Assembly (NCBI GenBank): GCA_023428245.1
Contig: JAEYYX010000097.1
Span: 1 to 60,663, forward strand
Length of the DNA stretch: 60,663 bases
From: Pseudomonadota bacterium
Lineage (GTDB): Bacteria; Myxococcota_A; Polyangia; Polyangiales; Polyangiaceae
Reading direction: 5' to 3'
How positions within the stretch are numbered: the stretch's first letter is position 1; each line of letters opens with the position of its first letter. The notes below the pieces were generated by a model, which was not told the DNA's origin, did not search any database, and was given only the letters and a program-made list of their open reading frames with translations. Positions 18,516 through 26,264 of this stretch are shown here, piece after piece. Made by a program: the position numbers and the translations under genes.

Positions 18516-19466
18516 TCAGGCCCCCTCGGCCCGCGAAGGAGCCAGGCGAGTCACGAGAATGTGCTCGGGGCTGCGCCGGAAGTAGCGACTCCAGAGGAAC
18601 GAGAAGACGTTTCTCTGGAGCAGGACCGGGTGGATCGAAGCGGAGCGCGCATTGTGAAGCTCGCTGAGGCGGCTCCAGTGCAGGCCTGGTTCTTCGTGGT
18701 GCACCGTGTGAAGACCCGCGTCGAACACGAGCCAGTTCTCGAAGCGGCCAACGAAATTCCGCGAGTGGTTGTCGGGAGACTCCGGGTCACAGCCGACGTG
18801 CTGGAGATAGTTGATGAACATCATCGACCAGGAAGCAAACAGCGCCGGAATGCCGAGGGAGACCGCGTAGGAAAGCCCACCGAGCAGAGCTCCGTGCCTC
18901 TCGACGAAGAAAAGGACGAGGAGCACGTGCGCCGCGATCAGTGTCACGATCTGGGAAATAGCCCAGCGATGCTCGCTCGGACGTGCCCGCCGCATCTGCG
19001 CTAAGTAGCCGCGCACGGCGGGGAGTTGCCACGCGCTCGAGCGCGTCGGGTAGGTCAGCGCTTCGTAGAGGGAGTCTTCCTTGCCCCGACGGAACGTGCT
19101 CGTGGCATCGAGGGGGCCGTTCGTGTAACGATGATGATTTTGGTTGTGGGTCGGGATCCAGGCGAAAACGGGAAACCCGTAGAAAACCGAGAGCCAGAGC
19201 GAATAGAGCTGGTTCAATAGCCCCGAGCGGAACACGCCCTGGTGGTTGTGATAGTGGGTCAAAACGCCTGCGCAGAAGCCAAGATAGAGCGCGAAAGGAA
19301 GGAGCGCGATCGCGGCCCAAGGCGAAAAATATGCGACAATGAGCGGGAGCGGGAACAATCCAAGCGACCAGAAGAGACTGCGGATGTCACGATTCGAGCG
19401 CAGGAGCGAGCGCCGCGGCGCCGCTGATCTTGTCTCGAGAGTGCTTCCCCAGAGCGATGCATCCAT
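18516..19466 (-). CDS. membrane fatty acid desaturase
   Basis: A 316-residue di-iron membrane desaturase that introduces a double bond into an acyl chain using oxygen and electrons from a ferredoxin or cytochrome. The three histidine boxes are present: HYHNHQG at residues 71-75, HNQNHH at 107-112 and HTVHHEEPGLHW at 253-263. Hydrophobic segments lie between them (about 31-70, 86-105, 172-190, 195-220). I chose the ATG at 19466 because AAGGA lies 8 bases upstream; the reading frame extends further upstream over the regulatory region. It is divergent from a TetR regulator and shares an upstream motif with the CFA-type methyltransferase, which suggests joint control of lipid composition. Regiospecificity cannot be told. 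Confidence 0.85.
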   Translation of the reverse strand: MDASLWGSTLETRSAAPRRSLLRSNRDIRSLFWSLGLFPLPLIVAYFSPWAAIALLPFALYLGFCAGVLTHYHNHQGVFRSGLLNQLYSLWLSVFYGFPVFAWIPTHNQNHHRYTNGPLDATSTFRRGKEDSLYEALTYPTRSSAWQLPAVRGYLAQMRRARPSEHRWAISQIVTLIAAHVLLVLFFVERHGALLGGLSYAVSLGIPALFASWSMMFINYLQHVGCDPESPDNHSRNFVGRFENWLVFDAGLHTVHHEEPGLHWSRLSELHNARSASIHPVLLQRNVFSFLWSRYFRRSPEHILVTRLAPSRAEGA

Positions 19467-19564
19467 GATTGTTTTTCCTTGCTGCGACCTCGGAGTTGTA
19501 CGAGCCTTTGCGGACGGTCGCGCGATCCACCTGGGCTCACTATGCGCGTCCGTAGTCCTCCTCC

Positions 19565-19589
19565 ACAATTCGCAATGGATTCGGGTTTG
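19565..19589. promoter_or_regulatory. shared 25-bp motif, candidate TetR operator (desaturase/tetR site)
   Basis: Half-sites ACAATTCGCAA and ATTCGGGTTTG are separated by 3 bases. Exactly the same half-sites with the same spacing recur at 21529-21553 upstream of the CFA-type gene; only the 3 spacer bases differ. The half-sites form an imperfect dyad (6 of 10 positions). Reading toward the desaturase, the end of the motif overlaps a possible -35 (TTGTGG) with a CATAGT-like -10 18 bases further. The other side ends 2 bases before the GTG of the TetR gene, which would allow autoregulation. Confidence 0.65.
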
Positions 19590-19591
19590 TC

Positions 19592-20239
19592 GTGAACACC
19601 AAAGCGCGCAAGAAAGCAGCTAGAAAAGCGCCTGTTCAGAGCCGTTCCCGAGCTACTGTCGACGCTATTTTGGACGGGTGTGTTCGCATTCTCGATCAAG
19701 AAGGTTTGGTCGGTGCGACGACGAGTCGGATCGCTGAAGTGTCCGGCGTAAGCGTCGGTTCTCTCTACCAGTACTTTGAAAATCGCGACGCAATCCTGAA
19801 CGCGCTCCAGGATCGCGAGTTCTCTCGGACCTCCGAGATGCTCCAGGGGCTCCTTCTGACGCGGAAGTTCGAGAGCGAACGCGAGCTCGCTCATACGGTG
19901 ATCTCGAGCCTGCTCGACCTCTACCGCGCCTCCCCCGGGCTTCATCGCGTGCTCGCTCTCGAAGGACTCAGGGTCGCGCCGACCGATCGAGTCCAGGCTT
20001 TCGACCACAAGATCGTGGAAATTTTGCGCGCGTTCCTCGAGATGACGAACTTCCAGATCTTGCGCAAAAATCGCCACGCCGCCGCCTTCGTCATCTATCA
20101 CTCGGTCCGCGCCACGATGCTGGCGGCGATCCTCGAAGAGCCCGCCGGGATCACCGATGAGGTGCTGGTCGAAGAGCTCACCGACCTCGTCGTAGCTCAT
20201 CTGATCGGAGCTCATGCTCCCCCTTCGCTCACAAGATAA
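19592..20239 (+). CDS. TetR-family transcriptional regulator
   Basis: A 215-residue repressor-type regulator. The N-terminal helix-turn-helix lies at about residues 18-66 (VDAILDGCVRILDQEGLVGA, then TSRIAEVSGVSVGSLYQYFENRDAIL), a textbook TetR pattern. The C-terminal part is all-helical and would bind an effector, possibly an acyl-CoA given the neighbours. The start is a GTG at 19592. It is divergent from the desaturase and convergent with the CFA-type methyltransferase. The motif immediately upstream, repeated before the CFA-type gene, is its most likely binding site. Confidence 0.9.
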   Translation: MNTKARKKAARKAPVQSRSRATVDAILDGCVRILDQEGLVGATTSRIAEVSGVSVGSLYQYFENRDAILNALQDREFSRTSEMLQGLLLTRKFESERELAHTVISSLLDLYRASPGLHRVLALEGLRVAPTDRVQAFDHKIVEILRAFLEMTNFQILRKNRHAAAFVIYHSVRATMLAAILEEPAGITDEVLVEELTDLVVAHLIGAHAPPSLTR

Positions 20240-20262
20240 CGGCTCACGCCCCGAGCGAGTCA

Positions 20263-20291
20263 GCGCCCGGTTCTCCCCTTGAGCCGGGCGC
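20263..20291. other. hairpin between convergent tetR and CFA-type genes
   Basis: An 8-bp perfect stem, GCGCCCGG / CCGGGCGC, with a 13-nt loop lies in the 60-bp gap between two convergent stop codons. No T-run is seen on either side, so termination activity is uncertain. Confidence 0.4.
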
Positions 20292-20299
20292 GCCAAGCC

Positions 20300-21451
20300 T
20301 CAGCGGTAGCTGCTGGTGGAGAGCTTCTTTCGATCGAAATGGTTTGAGCTCTTGTGGAGAAGGACCTGGTAGTTGAACGCGGAGCCCTGTTCACCGATGC
20401 GCGCCGACCAATAGAGGAAGAAGGCCCAAAGCCGGAACCAGCGCTCACCGTAAGCGGCGACAACCTCCGCGCGATTTCTCATCCAGTTCTCGAACCAAAG
20501 GTCGAGCGTGATCACGTAATGGGACGAAACATTCTCGACATCCGCGACCTCGAAGCCGGCATCCTCTGCGAACTTGAGCATCGTGGAGAGCCGAATGCTC
20601 GCATCCGCTCCTTCGAAGATGTGCCGGTTCATGAACAAGGCCCAGTTCAGGTCTTCTCCTTCCATCTTAAAGGGAGTGAGTGGACTGTGTGGAGCTTCGA
20701 GGTTCCGAATTCCGGTCCAAGATAGAAGAAAGAGCCCCTGATCTTCGAGGAGAGAGTGGACCTTCTGGAAGTAAACAGGCAGGTTCTTCACGCCTACGTG
20801 TTCGACCATCTCGAGCGAAACGATCTTCGAGAAAGTTCCCTCGACGTCCCGGTAGTCACAGACCCGAACCCTGGCGCGCTCTTCAACGCCGGAGGCTCGA
20901 ATGCGCTCGCTTGCGAATTCCACCTGCTCCTGGGCCAATGTGACGCCCTGTGTCCGAGCTCCAAATTCGGCCGCAAAACGCGCGACCATGGTTCCCCAGC
21001 CACAGCCGATGTCGAGCACCCGGTCTTCGGGACTCAGGCGTAGCTTGCGGCCCACATGGTCGATCTTTTTTTCTTGACCGACCTCGAGAGACTCGCCTCC
21101 GAGCGGGAAGTAGCCGGCCGTATAGACCATCGCGGGCCCCAAGAACCATTCGAAGAAGTCATTGCCGCGATCGTAGTGGTCCGAAACGATCTCCTTATCC
21201 TGCCTCCTCGAATGAATAAGAACGTTCGGGAAGTAACGAGTCAGCCCGAACCGGACATGGGAGCCCGTGAGGCGGAAGCTCAGAAGATCGTGGCGCTTCT
21301 TGAAGAGCTCCCTCCAGCTCTCAGGGGGGATATCGATGCGCCCCTCGATGTACGCCTCGTAAACGTCGCTGATGGGGACACGCTTTCTCGCCCAGAGGCT
21401 CTTCAGGGTTTTGTCGTCGAAGGTCAAATATTCAGAAAGTTCGCTTCTCAT
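20300..21451 (-). CDS. cyclopropane-fatty-acyl-phospholipid synthase family methyltransferase
   Basis: A 383-residue SAM-dependent enzyme of the CFA synthase family, which adds a methylene or methyl group to the double bond of a phospholipid acyl chain. It contains HYDRGNDFFEWFLGP with the family's substrate-binding signature, the SAM loop VLDIGCGWGTMVARF near residue 144, and TLAQEQVEFASERI. The C-terminal region, ending in HKSSNHFDRKKL, is typical. I chose the ATG at 21451, preceded by GGAG; the upstream in-frame ATG lacks one. Control together with the desaturase is inferred from the shared upstream motif. Related enzymes also make methylated or furan fatty acids, so the product may not be a cyclopropane. 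Confidence 0.87.
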   Translation of the reverse strand: MRSELSEYLTFDDKTLKSLWARKRVPISDVYEAYIEGRIDIPPESWRELFKKRHDLLSFRLTGSHVRFGLTRYFPNVLIHSRRQDKEIVSDHYDRGNDFFEWFLGPAMVYTAGYFPLGGESLEVGQEKKIDHVGRKLRLSPEDRVLDIGCGWGTMVARFAAEFGARTQGVTLAQEQVEFASERIRASGVEERARVRVCDYRDVEGTFSKIVSLEMVEHVGVKNLPVYFQKVHSLLEDQGLFLLSWTGIRNLEAPHSPLTPFKMEGEDLNWALFMNRHIFEGADASIRLSTMLKFAEDAGFEVADVENVSSHYVITLDLWFENWMRNRAEVVAAYGERWFRLWAFFLYWSARIGEQGSAFNYQVLLHKSSNHFDRKKLSTSSYR

Positions 21452-21528
21452 GGGCTTTTTTCTCCAGTCGCTTGGCCTCCACACGAGGCCAGCCAGAAGC
21501 GAGATGATGGAGCTAGCGATCAGTTCTC

Positions 21529-21553
21529 ACAATTCGCAAACTATTCGGGTTTG
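21529..21553. promoter_or_regulatory. shared 25-bp motif, candidate TetR operator (CFA-type site)
   Basis: This is the second copy of the motif at 19565-19589, in the same orientation relative to its target gene. Its near edge is 77 bases before the CFA-type start codon, compared with 98 bases for the desaturase. The motif end again overlaps a possible -35 (TTGTGA), followed after 17 bases by CATCAT. All 22 half-site bases are identical between the two copies, which is far beyond chance for intergenic DNA. Confidence 0.65.
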
Positions 21554-21927
21554 ACTCCGGAAAGTGCTCAGCACTCAAACCTGCACAAAGAACGCCGATC
21601 GCGGCATTGTCCCCGCGTTGGCTGCCAGGGCCCATTTCAAGGGGCTCGCGTTCCGTTTCGACCCACGTGGGGAAAAGGCGGACCCTGTCGTGTCCTCCCG
21701 GGAAAGCGGCGGTACGTGGCTCCCAAAAAGCGCTTTGAGGGAGAAATTATCCCGCGGACCTAGAACTTTTGTCGCATACTGCCCGATCATCATTGGCTGA
21801 GAGCGAGATGACACGTCGAAAGTGACGTGTCAGAATCAAGGAACCGAGGGCCCCCGGCCGATTCTTTCGAGGAGGACCGTCTCGCCGCCACCCCCGGACC
21901 CCTTCCCCCTTCGCGGAGAGCCTTAGA
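21554..21927. promoter_or_regulatory. 374-bp gene-free region before the VWA gene, with an inverted repeat
   Basis: No coding region is apparent. It contains a perfect inverted repeat, TGACACGTC and GACGTGTCA, separated by 6 bases (21809-21832) and lying 95 bases upstream of the VWA lipoprotein start. That distance fits an operator or an mRNA leader hairpin. Confidence 0.45.
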
Positions 21928-23178
21928 ATGAAGCGAACGATTGTTGGTTTGTTGGTCAGCTCGGTGATCCTGGGACCCGTGGCCTGTAGTAGTGGGTCCG
22001 AGGACGGCGAAGACGGGCTCATCGTTGATAGCGATAGCAGCGACGACCTGATCGGAACCGGCTCCCGCCCGGGCCAAGGTGGGCCCGATAAGGAGCAGGA
22101 TGGCGGGAAGATTGACCTGACGCCCGACGACCTCGACAAGATCGAGAACGCGGCGTGCACAGGCTGGCAGGGCGAAGGCGAGAGTGTCCCGGCGATCCTC
22201 GAACTCGTCGTCGATGTGAGCCGCTCGATGCTCGATGATGCACCCGGAGCCGGCCGAGGCACGAGTAAGTGGGACGTGACCCGCGACGCTCTCACGAACG
22301 CCATCGATAGCCTCCCGAACTCGATCGCAGTCGGGCTGCTCTTATATCCGAACGTGAGTCGCCGCAGCGGCTCCAGCTCCGATCTGAGCTGCGTCGATAC
22401 GAACAAGATGGTCTCGATCGCACAGCTTGGTCCGTCCGGTTCGGCGCAGCGCAATGCGCTCGAAGACGCCATCGATGACGCGACCATCGATCAGTACACA
22501 CCGACCCACGACGCATATTCCTATGCTCTCAGCGAAGGCCTCGAGCCTTATGACGGCGAAGGTCAGAAGTTCATGCTGCTCATCACCGACGGTGCCCCGA
22601 CGCAGCCGCTCAGCTGTGGAAGCACGAACGTCGACGGTGTCCCCACGGACCCGATCATTGAGACCGTTAAAGAAGCCGCCGACGCCGGGATCAAGACCTT
22701 TATCATCGGATCCCCGGGGAGCGAGGAGAGCGCCTCGGGCGAAGATATGCGCCCCTGGCTCTCCCGAGCTGCAAGTGAAGGCGGAACCGCAGCCGACGGG
22801 TGCTCCGACAGCGGCCCGGTCTACTGTCACATGGACATGACGGCTGAGGAGAACTTCGCGGAGGCTCTCGTCGCCGGCCTCGGGAAGATCGCGGGCCAAG
22901 TCGTCACTGAGTGCACCTACGACTTCCCCAGTCCTCCCTCCGGCCAAACCATCGATCCTTACCTGACGAACGTCATTCTGCGCTGGAGTGATGGCTCCGC
23001 GAGCCTCCTGATCCGCGACGACAAAGATCCCGAAGATTGCACCGAGGGCTGGCGCCTGACGGACGACAACAAGATCGAGCTCTGCGGAGCGAGTTGTGAC
23101 CAAGCGAAGGCCGACAAGGGCGCATCAGTTTCGCTCTCCTTCGGCTGCTCCGTCGACGACATTCCGATCACAAAGTGA
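21928..23178 (+). CDS. VWA-domain lipoprotein
   Basis: A 416-residue exported protein. The signal IVGLLVSSVILGPVAC ends in a likely lipidated cysteine, followed by an acidic serine/glycine linker (about residues 20-75). A von Willebrand factor A domain runs from about 85 to 320. Its metal-ion adhesion site is visible: LELVVDVSRSM near residue 92 supplies DxSxS, and a later TDGAPT near residue 230 supplies the aspartate. Cysteines in the C-terminal part (about 330-416) suggest disulfides. Such proteins commonly mediate protein-protein contacts at the cell surface. It lies alone, between an inverted repeat upstream and a hairpin downstream. Confidence 0.82.
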   Translation: MKRTIVGLLVSSVILGPVACSSGSEDGEDGLIVDSDSSDDLIGTGSRPGQGGPDKEQDGGKIDLTPDDLDKIENAACTGWQGEGESVPAILELVVDVSRSMLDDAPGAGRGTSKWDVTRDALTNAIDSLPNSIAVGLLLYPNVSRRSGSSSDLSCVDTNKMVSIAQLGPSGSAQRNALEDAIDDATIDQYTPTHDAYSYALSEGLEPYDGEGQKFMLLITDGAPTQPLSCGSTNVDGVPTDPIIETVKEAADAGIKTFIIGSPGSEESASGEDMRPWLSRAASEGGTAADGCSDSGPVYCHMDMTAEENFAEALVAGLGKIAGQVVTECTYDFPSPPSGQTIDPYLTNVILRWSDGSASLLIRDDKDPEDCTEGWRLTDDNKIELCGASCDQAKADKGASVSLSFGCSVDDIPITK

Positions 23179-23193
23179 GTACGGAGTTAGGCT

Positions 23194-23217
23194 GAGGGGC
23201 GCGAGCGCACGCCCCTC
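23194..23217 (+). terminator. hairpin after the VWA gene
   Basis: A perfect 8-bp stem, GAGGGGCG / CGCCCCTC, with an 8-nt loop begins 16 bases after the VWA stop codon. There is no T-run, so its strength as a terminator is uncertain. Confidence 0.5.
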
Positions 23218-23246
23218 AAGTCTCTCGCGCGACGCTAGGGGCCGGC

Positions 23247-23279
23247 CACAGAGCGGCCATAGTGCGGCCACAGTGCGGC
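23247..23279 (+). repeat. three tandem 11-bp repeats
   Basis: Units CACAGAGCGGC, CATAGTGCGGC and CACAGTGCGGC follow one another without gaps, between the VWA gene and the convergent small gene. Units differ by one or two bases. No coding role is evident. Confidence 0.6.
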
Positions 23280-23350
23280 CGTCTACCGGCTTGCACGACG
23301 ACTGTGTACTTTGCGCCCCCGAGAGGGCGCATGCTCCTCCGCAGGTCTCG

Positions 23351-23806
23351 TTAGATGAGACTGCGGAGAGCCTGCAAGATCTCCTGGCGAATCAGCGGTA
23401 CGGGCTTCGGAAGCTTCAGCCCTGCGCGAGCGATGCTACCGAAACAATGATCGAGTCCTTCTTCGACCGTCGCTACAGGTCGAATAGGTACGGGCGGTGA
23501 CCAGACCCAGAGCATCGCTGTCAAGACGCCGCGCGCGATCGGATTCGGCAGCACCGTCGCGCTCGCGACGCAAAGTCTCTTGGTCGCCTCGGCAACGCGC
23601 GGCGAGGTCACCCAGTCGACGATCAGCTTCCGCTCTTTCGCGCCAGGCGTCTTCGCGTTCCTTGGCTGCAGCGTGAGCGTGGCGTAGGGCTCACCTCGAG
23701 CGAAATAGGGCTCGTAGAGAGCTGCCATCTCCCGCACCGACTCCTCCGTAAACTGCATCGGTCCCACTTGCACGAGCAGCGGGAACGCTTCCCCCAGGAT
23801 CCGCAT
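23351..23806 (-). CDS. uncharacterised 151-residue protein
   Basis: I do not recognise this family with confidence. The protein is a soluble mixed alpha/beta chain with no signal peptide. It contains FARGEPYATLTLQPRNAKTPGAKE-type sequence, then RKLIVDWVTSPRVAEATKRLC, SATVLPNPIARGVLTAMLWV and SPPVPIRPVATVEEGLDHC. The alternating pattern around a central helix resembles small STAS-like (SpoIIAA-like) domains, but this is only an impression. The ATG at 23806 gives a sensible start. It lies downstream of the TonB-receptor gene on the same strand, 115 bp away, and may be in its operon. Confidence 0.6.
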   Translation of the reverse strand: MRILGEAFPLLVQVGPMQFTEESVREMAALYEPYFARGEPYATLTLQPRNAKTPGAKERKLIVDWVTSPRVAEATKRLCVASATVLPNPIARGVLTAMLWVWSPPVPIRPVATVEEGLDHCFGSIARAGLKLPKPVPLIRQEILQALRSLI

Positions 23807-23921
23807 CTTATCTTTCGACTTCCGAGCGTAAGGTCCTTCCGCGCGCCCCGCAACGGCCTCAGGGGGGGCGAGGCCACGCGGACGTGTTCACGCATTCGGT
23901 CTTTGGATGGCCAGCCTGTGT

Positions 23922-26264
23922 TCAGAACGACGCCGAGAAGGTTGCCCGGAGGTTCCGAGGTGGGCCGGCGACGAAATGGAGCTCGGGGAGTACGGAGTCG
24001 TCAGTGCCCGGATGGAATCGGCTCGCGTAGTGATACTCACCTTCTCTCACTCCGAGGTCGAAGACATTCTCCAGCTCGAGGTCCAAGTTCAGGTTCCTGT
24101 ATGACCAACCGAGCGTGAGATCGAACTGTGCGAGGGGCGCGCCCTCGGCTCCCTGGGGCAGCGGTCGAGGCAAGAGACCGAGGACGCGAGCGCCCGCGCG
24201 GAGCCCATTTTCGAGGGAGAAAATGGCTCTCAAACCCCCGGTCCCGAGAGGAGCGAAGGGGATCTTGGCTCCCGAGCCGCTGAAGCGCCCATCTACGAGC
24301 GTGAGGTCGCCACGCAAAGTCAAAAAGGGCCAAGGCGATGTGTGGAAGGCAACCTCGCCGCCCAGGCGACGTGTTCCATTCAACTCTAGGTTCATCCCGG
24401 AGACGTGGTCGTACACAGACTCGCGGTCGAGCCAGGTGGCAAAAGTGCTCGCACTCAAACCGAGGGTCGGGACCGGTTGGTAGCGGCCACCGAGCTCGAC
24501 TGAGTAACCCTGAGTGATGGTGGGGGTGCCACCGCTATAGATGTCGGACGACAGGCCAGTCGCCTGCGGGCGGGAGGAAGTGAAAGCTCTCGCTTCCGGC
24601 GGTCGAAAACCTTGTCCTCCCGCCAGGGTCAGGCTGACGGTGGAGGTCGGCCGGTAGCTCACCACAGCCCGCGGCGAGACAATCGCCAAGGCGCCACCCG
24701 CGACTTCCGAGAGGCGTCGCTCCTCCGCCGCAATGTGCGCGCTGTCAAAGCGCAGTCCCAGACGCGCATCGAGCCGCGGGGAAAGCCGAAGCCGCACGCC
24801 GAGTAGCGTGTGAATATTCACCTGTAGACCGCGCAGCTCGCGCTCCCTGTCGAGGGCTTCCTCTTGTCGTCCAAGGTGATCCTGGAACTGTCCGAATGCG
24901 TCACCTCGGACTCCAAGCCCCGCTTCCAGGTCGCTCAGCTTCGTGAGCGGAACCACTGTCTTCGTCGAAATCCCGAAGGAGAAGGTCTCCTGCTCTTGAA
25001 GGCGACGATCCCCGCTTTCGCGAGCGATGAGGAACCCAGTATAGTTCTCGAGCAGACTCGAGCGCCGATAGCCGCCAAAGAGAAGGGTTTCGCTGGAAAC
25101 GAACTTGCGCTTGAGGGAGTGCCGCAGGCCTAGGAAAATCCTGCCCGATTGGCCTCGCGCAGCGAGATCGTAGCTGTCGTAAAACCCAAGACGACCGAGC
25201 TCGACGTCCCGGTTCTTGAGTGCACCGGGGAGCTGAAACTCGGCCCAATAGCCCGCTCCGAGCACGGAGAGAGTACCGTTCGTCTCGGAGCGAAGGAGAG
25301 CGGACTGGACGAGAATGCTGGCGCGGTCAACCTTTCGGTGCTGCCCAAAGCCGTCGTCGTGCGTCGCGTCGAGCGCGATGAAATCGTGTCCGTCGCCGTC
25401 TCGGGGTGAATAGGTAAGGACGCCTCGATGTCGATTTGTGGTGCCGAGAGTATACCCGGCAAAAAGGCCCCTTCGCCCCTCAGGGATACCGAGAGCATAG
25501 TCGACGGAGCCAGCCATCGCGAACGGGCCTTGGTCAACCGAAAAAGGTCCTTTCGTCACGGTCACGGTCCGAATCGCCTCGGGCACGACGAATCCAAGAT
25601 CTACATATCCTTGTGAGTGGACGTTCGACCACTCGTTGAGAGGAATGCCTGCGACTGTCACCTCAACGTCCGAGCCGTGCATGGCGTCGAACCCGCGGAG
25701 GAAGAACTGCTGGCCTTTTCCTTCGGCGCCGTGTTGAACGAGAGTAAGTCCAGGGACGAGTTTGAGCGCGTCTTCGGCGGTTCGACGCGGAAAGGCGCGG
25801 AACTCTCGCGCACTCACCACTGTCGTCGACGCCGAGCGGGCGGGCAGCGGCGCGCCCTGTACTGTTACGGTCAGCTCCTCGCCCGCCTCACGCTCGTCGA
25901 CCCCAGGCGCGGCTAGCTCGGCCCGAGGAGCACTTCCGCCGCTTGCGCCCGGGTCTTCGAACACCCGAGCTTCAGGCTGAGCACCTCCGCGCGGGGCCTC
26001 GTCGCCTGCCGCATCACCCGGCTCGGCGCCATCTTTTTCAGGCTCGCCTTTCCGTCCCTCCACGACTGAAAGAACGTGCTGCCGATCCAAAGCAGTACGC
26101 TCGGCCGCGGCTCGTTCTTCCCCGAGCGCGGCCGGGGCTCCGAGGAACCCGAAAAGCCCGAAGAGCGGTGCCCCAAGGCTCGTCAGGACTCGTCGTGAAC
26201 GTGGCAGTGGCCCTCTCCGTCCGCGTGACCGACCGTCGCCGAAAGTCGAACGAGCCAGGTCCAA
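23922..26264 (-). CDS. TonB-dependent outer-membrane receptor
   Basis: An outer-membrane beta-barrel importer of about 750-780 residues, energised by TonB. A signal-like segment (VLTSLGAPLFGLFGFLGAPAALG) is followed by a long acidic, proline/alanine-rich linker to about residue 130. A TonB-box-like EELTVTVQ comes next, then a plug domain with TTVVSAREFRAFPRRTAED and LKLVPGLTLVQHGAEGKGQ. The rest is barrel strands ending in a terminal phenylalanine (RATFSASF). The start is uncertain: the only in-frame candidate near the signal is a TTG at 26264, inside the upstream lipoprotein gene, or a CTG near 26186. Two EF-hand-like lipoproteins precede it in the same operon, suggesting metal or metallophore uptake; the substrate is not shown by sequence. 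Confidence 0.85.
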   Translation of the reverse strand: MDLARSTFGDGRSRGRRGPLPRSRRVLTSLGAPLFGLFGFLGAPAALGEERAAAERTALDRQHVLSVVEGRKGEPEKDGAEPGDAAGDEAPRGGAQPEARVFEDPGASGGSAPRAELAAPGVDEREAGEELTVTVQGAPLPARSASTTVVSAREFRAFPRRTAEDALKLVPGLTLVQHGAEGKGQQFFLRGFDAMHGSDVEVTVAGIPLNEWSNVHSQGYVDLGFVVPEAIRTVTVTKGPFSVDQGPFAMAGSVDYALGIPEGRRGLFAGYTLGTTNRHRGVLTYSPRDGDGHDFIALDATHDDGFGQHRKVDRASILVQSALLRSETNGTLSVLGAGYWAEFQLPGALKNRDVELGRLGFYDSYDLAARGQSGRIFLGLRHSLKRKFVSSETLLFGGYRRSSLLENYTGFLIARESGDRRLQEQETFSFGISTKTVVPLTKLSDLEAGLGVRGDAFGQFQDHLGRQEEALDRERELRGLQVNIHTLLGVRLRLSPRLDARLGLRFDSAHIAAEERRLSEVAGGALAIVSPRAVVSYRPTSTVSLTLAGGQGFRPPEARAFTSSRPQATGLSSDIYSGGTPTITQGYSVELGGRYQPVPTLGLSASTFATWLDRESVYDHVSGMNLELNGTRRLGGEVAFHTSPWPFLTLRGDLTLVDGRFSGSGAKIPFAPLGTGGLRAIFSLENGLRAGARVLGLLPRPLPQGAEGAPLAQFDLTLGWSYRNLNLDLELENVFDLGVREGEYHYASRFHPGTDDSVLPELHFVAGPPRNLRATFSASF

